Made by a program: the position numbers and the translations under genes. Source: Cladorhizidae sp. MBARI D1340-BT2 (Eukaryota; Porifera; Demospongiae; Poecilosclerida; Cladorhizidae). From it: 64,000 bases of DNA. This document shows, in pieces, positions 1 through 11,216 of this stretch. Numbering within the stretch: the first letter of the stretch is position 1; every line of letters starts with the position of its first letter. The notes below the pieces were generated by a model. The model did not search any database and was not told the origin of the DNA. It was given only the letters and a program-made list of their open reading frames with translations. The stretch is taken from contig JAQNBH010000009.1 of the NCBI GenBank assembly GCA_028752905.1, positions 30,609,442-30,673,441 on the forward strand, read 5' to 3'.

Positions 1-289
1 GATCCAAATACACTTAATTTGGAGCAAAACTCAATACCCAAATGTAGGAAGTGTCTGATCTAAAACAGAATCTGTTACTATGGCAATTACATAAAGACGA
101 TGAGCATATCTCGTTACCCGTTTGTCATATTGGGTTAAAAATTTGCAGAATATGAAACTTTATTTATTTAGCTTCAAAATGGTGTATAAGAGCATACTCA
201 AATCCCATTTTGAAATTTTGACCCCTTGGTTGAAATTTTCCGGAATTGGCCTGTTAATACATTATGTACTTATAAAGCTATTCTATTAC

Positions 290-2592
290 ATTTAAGTTTA
301 AATCTATCAACAACATCATCAAGATCAACAGGAAAACTATAATGAATATGCACCAATGCTAATGCGGATAATCTGTCCTGCCCCACGCTACTATGTAAGA
401 AAGTTTTAAGGTTTTTTAAGGTACTATTGGCCTTCTCATTCTCACATGATATGACTGGAATAGTACATGCAATGTGCAGCAGTATGTAAAGGTTAGGAAA
501 GTAATCCTTGTCACACTCTTTCAGAGCTTGAAGGATGGATGGCCGCTTGTCAGCATCATGACTCTGCCACTTTGCCCTCCACCTTCACACCTCAGTAAAC
601 AGAAGTGCAAGTACTTGGCAAGTCATCATTATATAAAGAAATCAAGTCCTCAAAAGATATATCATCCCAAGTAGTGATTATAGAAGGTTGAGTCTTACCA
701 AACCTATCATTCATTTGTTGAACTAAGTGGTCCAATAAAGGAAGCACAGCATTTCTTCGATAGTATTCTTCCACAGAACTGTAACTCCACATTAATTCTG
801 TAAATTTGTCGATCAGATACATGTGGGACTTTAGGAACCACACCAACATCATAAGCTATAGTTTCAGCTTGCACATACCATGAATGTAACATTTCCTCAC
901 TTTGACGAACTACACAAAGTTCATTCAGTACGTCTTTAACATCCATATAAGCTTTAACTATATTACTACTTTTCTTTTGTAATTTTAGACATATAGGTTT
1001 TATAATAGACATAGAATTCATTGTTGCTATGAAATATATTAAAGAAGGAAAGGAAAGGTACATCTTGAGCAAGCCATTGGCTGCCACAATTATTTTCATA
1101 TCCCAGCTCATACCCATGTAGTTTCACGTTCTGTAATTGCTTCCATTGCAGTTACAAGGAATTGATACAAAACATAAAAAATTTCATAGGCGTTGTGCCG
1201 ATAAATAAATCCTATTTGCTCTACAAAGATGCTTAACTTTAACAACGCTAGTTACCTTATCAATTACTTTCTCAAGAAATAGTTGCAGCACTATAATGGA
1301 AGAAATATGCTGTCTCACTAACAGTAGAAATCATATTACGAATAGGAGGTAAACTATACACAAGCTTCAACAAACAAATTAAACACGTGACTATTACAGT
1401 GGATATATGTGGCTTTAGCATTTTCTGCCAAGAGATGACCCTGCACACCCCTTGCACTAGACATATTGCTAGCACCATCATAGCCTTGCCCCCTACAATA
1501 TTCAAGGTCTAAGTCAAACTTATTCAGTGCTTCTTTTATTGCAAGAGCCAAAACCTCTCCAGTGATCCTTACTATACTTATGAAATCTAAGAATTCTTCT
1601 CTTATATTACAATTACTATCTACAAATCTTAATACTACTGACACCTACTCCTTACTGGATATATCGACCACTTCATCACTAAGAATAGAATAATATTTAG
1701 CTTGATTAATTTCCTGTATTATACTATCTCTAATATAGTCACCTATGCATTCAATGAGTTAATTTTGGGTAGTTTTGCTACTATAAGTTGCATTTTTTTA
1801 AAGATGCTGCAACTTTTCCGGACCTCACAGAGTATTCAAGCAGTGCTAAAAAATTCCCTCTGTTGACCTCAGAATCAGCCGTGCTATCATCTCTGTGACC
1901 TCGAATAGCTTGCCACAAAGAAGTATTGCATCAGCCATACATCTTATTATGTACCTATTTTTTGCTATGTTACTCTCATCTATATGCAGCAAACGATTCT
2001 TAATAGAAGACTCTGGACACACATGAGAAGACTCTAAAGCATCTGCCCGAGCTAAAGCCAGATGATGGTACTGCGTACAGTTGTGACTGGCAAACTTTTT
2101 AGTTTTTCTAAACCATGCATTAAATTCATTACATACAAAATGACCCAAACCCTTTGTAGCAAAGAGAACACATGGCAAACAAAATATTCCATCTTCTACT
2201 TTACTATAAACAAACCAAGGGTTTTCAGCCTAGTATTTATGTTGACAAGACCTATTACAGCCATCTAAATAACTACTTGGAAATGTAAATGAACTATAAG
2301 GCTTAAAATGATTAACTAAAAGTGAATACTTGCACTCTGGAGCCAAATTCAAGAAAACTGTTTGGGACATTGATAGCATAATCAAGCCAATATCGTTACA
2401 CTTCTCAAAATCAATTGAAGCACTTGACGAAGAAGCAGCAGAAAAAGTGGACAAGGAAGTGCAGGGCAGATGAGACACGGAATGAGAGGGCAGGACAGAA
2501 GCGGAACATGAAGGCGGTAATAGTGCAGGCTCAGTAGGCTCAGGGGGAGAGACAGATACACAGAGCCTGAGGGCTGGGTGGGAGACACACAC
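290..2592 (-). pseudogene. hAT transposase pseudogene, TTF/ZMYM1-like (DUF4371 type)
   Basis: Decayed DNA-transposon transposase read right to left. An N-terminal part with a TTF-type finger region (FCLPCVLFA, about 2150-2190) lies in the same frame as an upstream acidic/serine-rich stretch; one TAG at 2230-2232 separates them. The middle part (about 1354-1644) carries the RGQGYDGASNMS signature typical of this family, followed in another frame by PPIRNMIS. The C-terminal hAT dimerisation domain (SCENEKANSTL, then LSALALVHIHY) lies at about 310-460. There are several stops and frame changes in between, so no intact protein is possible. Identity as a hAT of the zinc-finger MYM/TTF class is from family knowledge; I did not find its terminal inverted repeats. 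Confidence 0.82.
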
Positions 2593-2715
2593 AGAGGGGG
2601 CTGGGTGAGAGACACAGATAGAGAGTTCTCTGTGACAGACACAGGGGGCTGGGTGAGAATCACAGACACAGAGGGCTCAGAGGAGACCCAATGGACTGAA
2701 GCAGGAGACCCAGGA
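2540..2715. repeat. GA-rich tandem repeat (gagggctgggtgagagacacaga-like units)
   Basis: Four or so imperfect units built on 'gggctgggtgagagacacag' follow one another, with variants carrying extra 'acacagaggg'. It overlaps the low-complexity 5' end of the adjacent hAT pseudogene, so the Pro/Ser/Val-rich peptide read there is probably repeat-derived and not part of the transposase. Confidence 0.7.
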
Positions 2716-3134
2716 AGAGTGACAAGTACCACAGCTAGAGATGGAAAAGTGGTGTTCTTGTTGGTTTCCTATGCATTAAATGTGGACATTTCTATGTAAA
2801 TTAACTCTACTAGCTAGCAGTAGTGGGTGGCTGCAAGGGCTATAGCTAGCTAGTAATAGTACTAAGTTGGCAATCTATTCAATAGCATAATATTCTCGAT
2901 CACTGCTCAGTTTAGATCAATTTACTTAGCTGTATGGGGGGGGGGGCCTGGGGTGGCTTTGAAGAAAGCCTTTAACTTTGACTGAGCCATGAGTAAGATA
3001 TTTGGTGAGTGACAGGAGTCGACAGTATAAATCTCTCTGGGAGGTAATCAACCAGGTGCTGACATTTGGAACGTAAGGTTTAGTCTGGTGCAGCTACACC
3101 CCTACGTTTCCCCCACTTGGGTGTGTGGCTTTGC
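2716..3134. other. Unassigned spacer
   Basis: No gene or recognised element is visible. It contains a G homopolymer run at about 2936-2946 and ends where sequence shared with the 24.15 kb block begins. Confidence 0.5.
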
Positions 3135-3345
3135 TGTTCAAAATATATATTACAAAAATACCCACAAAGGTATTTTTTAGTTCGACAGATTGCCTTTTGG
3201 GCTATTCTCACAGCGGAGACAATGGAACAATGCATTTTTTGGGAATATCTAGGAGTTTCTAACTATATTTTGTTCACTGGCTTCACTTACTATAAACTCC
3301 TTTGAGAAACTTGAATGAATTCAAGGAAGTCTTCAACTGGCTAAC
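3135..3345 (+). pseudogene. Gypsy reverse transcriptase fragment (start of block A copy 1)
   Basis: This short piece is nearly the same as 24152-24350, where it continues upstream into recognisable Ty3/Gypsy RT. The residues correspond to the segment after the first catalytic Asp block (KYPQRYF, then RQIAF for the usual hxRLPFG region, then GVSNYILFTG, where the YxDD loop should be). The catalytic DD is gone because of a small deletion. Only the distal RT remains here; the abrupt 5' edge marks a duplication or truncation boundary. Confidence 0.6.
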
Positions 3346-4607
3346 TCTTCTTAGTGTAGAATACTGAGGGCATATTAATTGACCAGTATAGATAGATTGC
3401 GGTTTACTGAGGAGAATATCAAGGTAATACAATGAGCTAATTATTACAGAGCTATGGCAAAGTAAATGTATAAGTAAAATTGCTACTGAACTTTTCTACT
3501 GGTTCACTTTATTGAATAAGCAGATCTATCAATCCTGGTAGATTACTAGACTCAAATCTTCCCAAGCTGCAAAGAAAGGCTACCGGCCAACAAGTTGAGA
3601 CACTCTTCTATGAGAGTACAAAAGAGCTGGTGCTGCCTTACAATGCTTCTCCTTGATTACTTGATAGCTTGTCAATTCATCATGGAATAACCTTTTTACG
3701 GCCAAATGAATTAACCATTCAGAAGAAGCAGCCATCACATCAAGTCATGTTATAGTTCTTACATTGATCTCTTAAACTGTACTGACCTTCCTGATGAGCA
3801 ACTTTCAGAACATTGATAGTCTTGTGCACCCTGGATTACATACAACACCCAGTTGGATATGTAAAGTGGAGACTTGTCCATTGGTTAAATACCACCCAGG
3901 ATGTCCACTGCCATGTGACCTAATCTTCCTAATCATGTAGCAATGGGAAATTGAACCAGAGACATATCAAAGTGCATTAGACATCGTTCTAGTGGTGCTG
4001 TAGACCATTCTTCCAACCCAATCTTTGGGCGATGGACTGAACCTATTATTGTGGGACATGCCAATTCCAACCAGGAAGTCCTGAACTCTAATGGAGATAG
4101 AAATACCTAAAGGTATTTCAGTATATTCTCTGAGAACATGCTACAGAAATTATCCCGTCAGCTTTCCAGTTCCTCGATGTCCTTCTTTGACAGTGCAGTC
4201 TCCTGGCACCAACAAATATTTTCCTCAATGGTGCTGCTTTCTCAAATTCCTTGAGCAGCAGAGCCAACCTAACCAGAAGAATGCCAATGAAAAAGTCAGC
4301 TTAAAGTTAAGCACCTAGAGGCAGAAATATTTTACCACAGACTTGTTATTTTCACACCATAGCCTGTCATGTATTCAAGCCTTGCAAACATCAAATTGAG
4401 AATGAATTATAGTGAAGGAAGGACGATACAATGTTTTTAATGAATCTCAGGATGTACAGAGCAGCACTATGATGTTAAAATCCTTCTATCAAGTGAAATG
4501 CAGCTGGCAGATGTTCAATCTAGAGTTATAGGTCATTTACTCAACTGCTTGTGTTGAAACCCCTAGCATCATTGGAACCAGGTATAAGATGGTGGTTAGT
4601 ATTGATC

Positions 4608-4772
4608 TCAGCCTAGTTCATGTCTCCTTACCAATGTCATAAATGAGAGCATGCTCATGGCTCTGGAACTCGAGTGATCATCAATGACTGCGATGAGTTG
4701 AAAGAGAATTGATGCGATGTGCACATACTGCTTTAGCTCCTCTACCATCATATTGTTCACCACCACCTCCAT
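4608..4772 (-). other. 54-codon ORF conserved among block A copies (copy 1)
   Basis: The reading frame starts MEVVVNN and ends HELG, with a hydrophobic stretch (IASILFQLIA) followed by DDHSSSRAMSML. Exactly the same length and frame occur at 10082-10246 and 25707-25871. I recognise no family. It may be the remnant of a longer exon, since the frame is open further upstream in the 10 kb copy. Preservation of length over three diverged copies is suggestive but could be chance in a short interval. Confidence 0.4.
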
Positions 4773-6766
4773 GATATCCTAATAGAACCACAACCAATTT
4801 ATGTAGATAGACCGGGAGATCATAGTAAAGAGAGTACTTGTACATTTGGTGGGTTCTATATTTTGAATAGTCGTCTTTTGTGCAAGCTTCTGCATCTCAG
4901 AGAAAGAGTACTATCTATGGGCTCAGATTTGTCATTTGATCAATTCCACCAGTTTTTGACTTTGTAGCTTGGCATGATTATTTCAATTTGAATCTTGGAA
5001 ATGTCTCCCATTGTTGTGCTAATGGATGCTGTGCTGTGTTAATTATAAAAAATGCCAAGCATGAGAGTGTCATGGAGTTCCCTATTGTTAAGAATGTGCT
5101 TGATAAACTGGCTGTAAACAGCTTTAGAAAATACCTAGAGGACTTCTAACTACTCAATGCATCTTCACCCACTTGTTTGTAATCTTCTACTGTCATTCTG
5201 TCCTGTTACCTTATAACACCATCACATAAGGTGAGGTTGTTGTACCTTGCATCACTTGTATTTATATTTGACCAAACGTCTTTCTATTGCTGTGTCATGC
5301 CCTACATTCACATAAGGTATTTGATGAGGCCATCTGTATTTTTTTAACTTCTGTCATGTGCTGTGCAAGATCTGGATAAAAGCTCTGAGATGGATGGTTT
5401 ATGGTATTACTTTTTACGTGACATGATACATATTGAGTAAAAATATTAGTGTACATAAAATAATTAAGCAATGGTGGTTAGTTTATGAACATGCCTTGGT
5501 TCTTCTATGCAATAGATCTATTACAAGATTGTTTGAGTTGAATCCTATAATATAACAGAAAAACGGTTTGTCAATAATTATTTAAAAAATTACCAGTTCC
5601 ACGCAGAAAGTCCTAGATTCTCAGAGAAGTTTCTTGATATTGTCTTCAGCCATATCGCAGTTGAACTGGTGAATGTGTTGGACTTTGTACTATATTTTGT
5701 TTTGTCCTCTTAGCAATCTTGAGGTTGGTGGCCACATACATGTACTATCTACATTGCCAGCCAGTTCATGTGAACTGGAGAGCATATTAGCAGAGAATCT
5801 ATCGAGTGCCATAGACTATATTATTCATGTTGGCCATTGCTTTCATGGCACATTGCTGCATACATAAAATGCTCACATGATCTGAATGAGGTGCTGATAT
5901 GGTGGTAGAAGGTTAGTGGAGGTGATAGTGCACAATTTGTCTGTAAAAATTTACCATTTCATAACCTTTACCATGTAATCCATCTTCATATAATCTGTGC
6001 CAGGGTATACTGCTTAAAAATATGGGAGTATTGATTATGGAACTACCAGCCTAACTCAATCTTACTCAGTTTCAGTTGGTTGATATGTTAACCAGGTGGT
6101 AGGCTATAATTCAGTAATTTACTTTTCACCAAAGTTTATTTAAATTTTTTTGACAAATACAATTTATACAAGCTGATTTTATTCTTAGTATTAGTTCTCT
6201 ATAAGAGAGTATTTAAACACAACATTTGAACTTAAAATATTGGTGATCCAAGTCAGGAAGATCTGTGAAAACATTTTCTGAGTTGAGTAGAATGGAATTA
6301 GTGTCATAGCCTACCCACACTAGGAGGAGTTTGGTAATCAGAATGAATTTGAAGATGGTGAAGTGTTAAAAATATAGATAAACACGATATAGAATCCCTA
6401 TAGATTTTTCCAACTTTTTTAATCATGCTTGGACTGATATTGGACAACATGTGCTTAGTAGCCACTTTTATTCCACTTCTAATTGATCCATAAAAAGAGC
6501 ACACAGGATGTTTGCTCCTGGAAAAGCCCCTAGTGTTGCAGCAGAAAAGTTGAGCCTTCTTACGTTCATAAAGAGATAATAGCAAGTTTATAGTTTCTAC
6601 ATGTTTTTCCAGCATAATTCCAGATTTTCAAAAACACACATTTTTCTAAATTATGCTAGCATAATCTTCCTAGGCTCAATTGCATTACATTGTGTCCCTA
6701 TTCAACAGGCTTGTATAATAATTGTGCTTTATCTATCCGAGTAGGAAATGTTAACCTGCAACTTAA

Positions 6767-8458
6767 CTCTTTGAACGCGGTGGACATAGCTACATGTATA
6801 TAATTATTTCCGACAAAAATTGCACTCGTACTTGGTGGACATAATTATATGTCTTTATTGACTCGCAGGACGATTCTGCTTATTAGTACAGCCAATCACG
6901 AAGCATCTGCTTATAGGTACAGCTGCTCACTGTGTTTAATTCACTTGAACTAACCTGGAATTATCAACTATCTTTGGACATATGGTAGTTATGTATGGCA
7001 GTTATGTAACTTCAATTTATATCCTTAGATGATAGTGTATTGTGCTGAATACAAGATATGGATAGAATCTAATAGAGCTGAAGTGCTGTGTATGTTAGAA
7101 GGAGAGATGATATTGATGATGATTTTGGTGGATATATTGATGAGAATTATTGTGAAGGTGTGAAGGATGGTAAAGAGGGTGTGGAATGGTGAAGAGGTTG
7201 TGGATAGTGTGAATGATGAAGTAGCAGTAGCTCCAGTGAAAGTTCAAGCAGCTCCAGTGCCAGCAGCTACAGTGCCAGCAGCTCCAGTGCCAGCAGCTCC
7301 AGTGGTGAAATCTCATTCAGTCAGACATCTGGTTGCACGGTTGATATGGTAGGAAAAGAGCCCGTTGACTTTGCTCAGCTTTTTCTCGATGGTACTATCC
7401 TAAGGGGTAAACACATTTCTACGCAGACCAATTTATAGCTTCAAAATCAAGACCTCCCTCCTCGATCTAGAGTGAGAGATTGGAATGCTTGCACAATTAG
7501 CGAGATAAAGAGGTTCATTGCCCTCATTATTGCCATAGCGTGGACAAATATACCAGCTTGGAAGAGAAATTGGCATTGATGAATCAATGATTGGATTTAA
7601 GGAGAGGGTCTGGTTCATCCAGTACTTGTCCATGAAGCCTAAAAAGTGTAGTATGAAAGCTTATGTCCTGGCAGACAGCTCTAGTGGATATACCTACAGT
7701 TGGAAGCTGTATGTAGGTGTATGCACACAATAATGACATGAACTAACTCTAAAAAAAGTAGTGGCTTTGGTGCATGTGGTACAGTTCGGGTGAACAGGAG
7801 GTGGGTACCTGGGCCAAAGACAAAATGAAAAAGGGTGAGAACAAGTCTGTAAGTACAAATGATGTCCTTGCCTTGAAATGGATGGACAAGAGAGCTGTGA
7901 CCATTCTGAGTACTATCCACGATCATAGCCTATAACAAAGATGAGAACAAAGCTGTCAGCAAATGGCATGGAGAAGGTCATAAAGGCAACAGCCATTGTC
8001 AAGTACAATAGTCACATGGGTGGGGGTGACAAATCCAATCAGCTGATGAGTTACTATACCTTCTAACATAGGACATAGAAATGGTGGAAACGGGCACTCC
8101 TCAAACTGGCATTGGTAAATGCATATATAATATATAAAGGGACACCTTCGACTGACCGAAATATAACACATCAGTCCTTCTTAGTGAAGGTTGCTGTTGG
8201 ATTTCTTCAGGCATGCATGACAGAAGCTCAGCTAGATGAAGTGTCCAGCCTTCACAATCACAGCCAGACTTAGTGGAAGGCACTTCATAGAGCACCTTCC
8301 CCCAAATAGCAATGGCAAAAGAGCCCTGTGTACTTGCAACCTGTGCAGCAACAAAAAAGGAAGATGTAAAGTCAGAACTTCATTTAGATGTAAGATTTGT
8401 GTAGTAGCTTTATGTATTACACCTTGCTTTGAACTATATCACACAAAAGTTAGTCCTA
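6767..8458 (+). pseudogene. piggyBac transposase-derived pseudogene, family 1, copy 1
   Basis: A TTAA at 6763-6766 is followed by CTCTTTGAACGCGGTGGACA, the expected kind of piggyBac end. Coding pieces follow: an acidic N-terminus, a Pro/Ala/Val repeat (7251-7304), SVRHLVA, the DDE_Tnp_1_7 core (IGIDESMIGFKERV, then VLADSSSGYTYSWKLY at about 7664-7712), the DVLALKWMDKRAVTILST block (about 7860-7920), NSHMGGGD, and a C-terminal Cys-rich finger (CNLCSNKKGR, RCKICVVALC, FELYHTK). Several frameshifts and stops break it, for example after 7352 and around 7530. The right end is lost where a minus-strand Gypsy scrap begins. Cut-and-paste transposase at TTAA is the family role. Confidence 0.85.
7251..7304 (+). 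repeat. 15-bp coding minisatellite, 3 units plus partial (PVPAA repeat)
   Basis: Units of 'gctccagtgccagca' encode a repeated Pro-Val-Pro-Ala-Ala pentapeptide near the transposase N-terminus. The 28.4 kb sister also has 3 full units and the 41.1 kb sister has 6, so the array length is polymorphic among copies. Confidence 0.85.
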
Positions 8459-8652
8459 TGCTGCAATGTGTTGGGCCTGTGATTGGGATGTCGTCCAAAT
8501 ATACAAACACACCAGGGAGATTACGTAATAATATCTCCATGGAACGCTGGAATATTGCTGGAGCTCATGCAATACCAAAAGGTAACCTATTGAACTGATA
8601 TGGTGCCATCTCTCTTACAACTGGTACTATGGGAGTTGCCCATTTTGAGGTT
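8459..8652 (-). pseudogene. Gypsy reverse transcriptase scrap (left arm of inverted duplication)
   Basis: Read on the minus strand this gives the RT block with FNRLPFGIA, ETLLRNLPGV-like sequence and the YLDD catalytic loop. It is the inverted counterpart of parts of 54290-54690. Relative to that copy it lacks the roughly 200 bases between the GKSDGT region and QFNRLPFG. It ends at the TTAA into which the family-2 piggyBac is inserted. Confidence 0.75.
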
Positions 8653-8656
8653 TTAA

Positions 8657-9896
8657 CTATTTCACGGGCACCACTGCATTCATGCGTCTGTGCAGAACCA
8701 CCGTTATTGCGCTGCAATGCATTAATCTGATGCAGCAGCTTTTGTAAAAAGCAAGGTTTTTTTCAGTTGTCTAGCCTCACTTAAAACGGTAATATGGCAG
8801 AGAAACGAGTACAGTATATTTCCTCTGACCCACAGTTTCTGTTGGTACACTTCAGAGCATTGACTCTGACAGCGAGTTCGATGGCTATGTTGATTAAGAT
8901 GAAAGTCTTTTTCCAGACGAAAACATTTTTTAAGTCGACCAGACGGAGCCTCAGTTCATTGACTCCAACTGCATACCTCGCAGTAGACCTGTGGTGAGAC
9001 TGGACACTGCTGAGACCTCGTATCAAGCTATAGCAAACCTACTCCCCCATCCATTCCTCCCACTCAGACTGCCTCAGCCACTCCCCCATCCTCCCCTACT
9101 CCTACACATTCCGCTGGTTCTATTCAGGATTTCACAGGTTATTCAAATAATATAAAATATATTTATAATTTTTATAATACAGCAACTCCTGGACTGAACA
9201 TTGACAAGACTGGAAAACAGTTGGTAGATTTTCTTCACACCAACTGTGTTGGACATAATCTTTGAAGTATCTACAAGGTAACATCAAATGTTTCAATCAC
9301 ATGCTATTTATAGACCATACATAAACAGGTATGCTCAACAACAACTCGGCACTCAGAGAGACTATCTGGAGGAGCATGTGTTGGCCAGTGGAAATGATTG
9401 GCTACGCAATCCCATGACAAGAGATGAGCTTGAGCCACTGCTCGCTGCAGTAATCGGAATGGGAATTGTTGGATTTCCTACAATGAGGTAATGAATTACA
9501 CTTTCAAATTGTATGTACAAATATTGTGCATGTACAGGTTTCACTGGAGTACAAAATGGCCATTTTCTTCTGGAAACTTTAGTTCTATCATGTCGGGGCG
9601 AAGGTTTGAGCTTCTCATGAAATATTTTCATTTGATAACAACCAAAACCAACCAGATCGGTCCAGCGATAACTATGACAAGCTTTACAAATTTCGGCCAT
9701 TTCTTACCCTAGTCATAGATGCATTTCAAAATGTTTATACACCCTAACATACACCCTAACAACAAATTTCTATCGATTATACCATAATTGGATTCAAAGG
9801 GAGACTGTCCTGGATTCAATACATGCCGAAAAAGCCTCAAGACATGGGTCATGGCGGATTCGAGCAACGGATACGTATGCAACTTCCAGCTCTAAG
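8657..9896 (+). pseudogene. piggyBac transposase pseudogene, family 2 (left arm)
   Basis: TTAA at 8653-8656 is followed by the element end CTATTTCACGGGCACCACTG. The coding region begins near 8794 (MAEKRVQYISSDPQFLLVHF), has Pro/Thr-rich linker sequence, then ISRSYAIYRPYINRY-type and GIVGFPTMR segments (9288-9491), SGRRFELLMKYFHL (about 9590-9640), and finally the first catalytic region near 9785-9895 (MADSSNGYVCNFQL), where it stops abruptly. The second and third catalytic Asp regions and the C-terminal finger are missing. An inverted copy lies at 53108-54285. A sequence like an AG acceptor precedes the second segment, so introns are possible. Confidence 0.8.
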
Positions 9897-11216
9897 TGAA
9901 GGAAGGAGGATTCAATGTTTTTAATGAATTTCAGGATGTACATAGCAGCACTATTATGTTAAAATCCTTCTAACAAGTTAAATGCAGCTGGCAGATGTTC
10001 AATCTGTCATTTACTCAACTGCTTGTGTTGAAACCACTAGCAGCATTGGAACCAGGAATATGATGGTGGTTAGTATTGATCTCAGCCTAGTTCTGGTCTG
10101 CATACACATGTCCTAAATGAGAGCATGCTCATGGCTCTGGAACTCGAGTGATCATCACTGGCTGCGATGAGTTGAAAGAGAATTGATGCAATGAGCACAT
10201 ACTGATTTAGCTCTTCTACCATCTTGTTGTTCACCACAACCTCCATGATATCCAAATAGAACCACAACCAATTTATGTAGACCGACCAGGAGATGGTGGA
10301 AAAGAGTACTTGTACATTTGGTGGGTTCTATATTTTGAATAGTCGTCTTTTGTGCAAGTTTCTGCATCTCAGAGAAAGAGTACTATCTATGGGCTCAGAT
10401 TAATCTCAGTATGGCTTTGATCAATTCCACCAGTTTTTGGCCTTGTAGTATTATAACTGCTTGGCCTGATTATTTCAATCTGAATCTTGGAAATGTCTCC
10501 CATTGTTGTGCTAATGGCTGCTGTGCTGTGTTAATTATAAAAATGCCAAGCATGATAGTGTCATGGAGTACCTTATTGTGAAGTATCCATTGTGCTCAAT
10601 AGAAAATACCATACCTAGAGGACTACTAACTACTCAATGGATCTTCACCTACTTAGTTTGTAATCTTCTCTTCTCATTCTCTCCTGTTATCTTGTAACAA
10701 CATCACATAAGTTGAGTTTGTTGTACCTTGCAATCACTTGTATTTATATTTAACCGAACGTCTTTCTATTGCTGTGTCATGACCTACATTCACATAAGGT
10801 ATTTGAAATACTTAGATGAGGTCAACTTCTGTCATGTGCTGTGCAAGACAGGATAAAAGCTCTGAGCTGGATGGTTTACGGTATTATTATTTACGTGTAT
10901 TGATCATTTATACATGTAATAAATCAAAAATATGTTAATAATATGATATACGAGTAAAAATTATTATTAGTGTACATAAAATAATTAAGTTTTTCAGGAA
11001 TGGTGGTTAGTTTATGCATTTTGGTCAACATGCATTGGTTCTTCTATAATTATACAGTAGATCTATTACAAGATTGTTTTAGTTGAATCCTATAATATAG
11101 CAGAAAAACCGTTTGTCAATAATTATAATTATCGGTTCCACGCAGAAAGTCCTAGATTCAGAGAAGTTTCTTGATATTGTCTTCAGCCATATCGCAGTTG
11201 CACTGGTGAATGGAGC
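9897..11216. repeat. Block A fragment (copy 4)
   Basis: This segment matches the middle of block A (compare 4409-5665 and 25511-26815). Its left edge truncates the piggyBac at 9896. Its right edge, '...cactggtgaatg', is exactly where hAT copy 1 begins. It contains the conserved 54-codon minus-strand ORF at 10082-10246. Confidence 0.75.
10082..10246 (-). other. 54-codon ORF conserved among block A copies (copy 4)
   Basis: Same start (MEVVVNNKMVEEL), same stop position and same length as the ORFs at 4608 and 25707. In this copy the frame stays open upstream to 10267. Function unknown. Confidence 0.4.

Larger units (their letters stand above)
3135..6766. repeat. Block A, copy 1 (unidentified interspersed repeat)
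   Basis: About 3.6 kb that recurs, with indels and substitutions, at 24152-27913, in part at 9897-11216, and at 37894-40607. It begins with a Gypsy RT scrap and ends at the TTAA where the family-1 piggyBac starts. It holds a small minus-strand ORF (4608-4772) and a minus-strand stretch (6304-6615) that is also readable in the other copies (27559-27783, 40240-40473). The bulk shows no recognisable coding sequence. It could be the untranslated, pol 3' and LTR portion of a Gypsy element, or several old insertions copied together. Confidence 0.75.

Noticed and set aside
8236..8598. Continuous 120-codon plus-strand frame
   Set aside because: The first two thirds are the piggyBac Cys-rich C-terminus; the rest is antisense of a Gypsy RT scrap. 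A chimera, not a gene.
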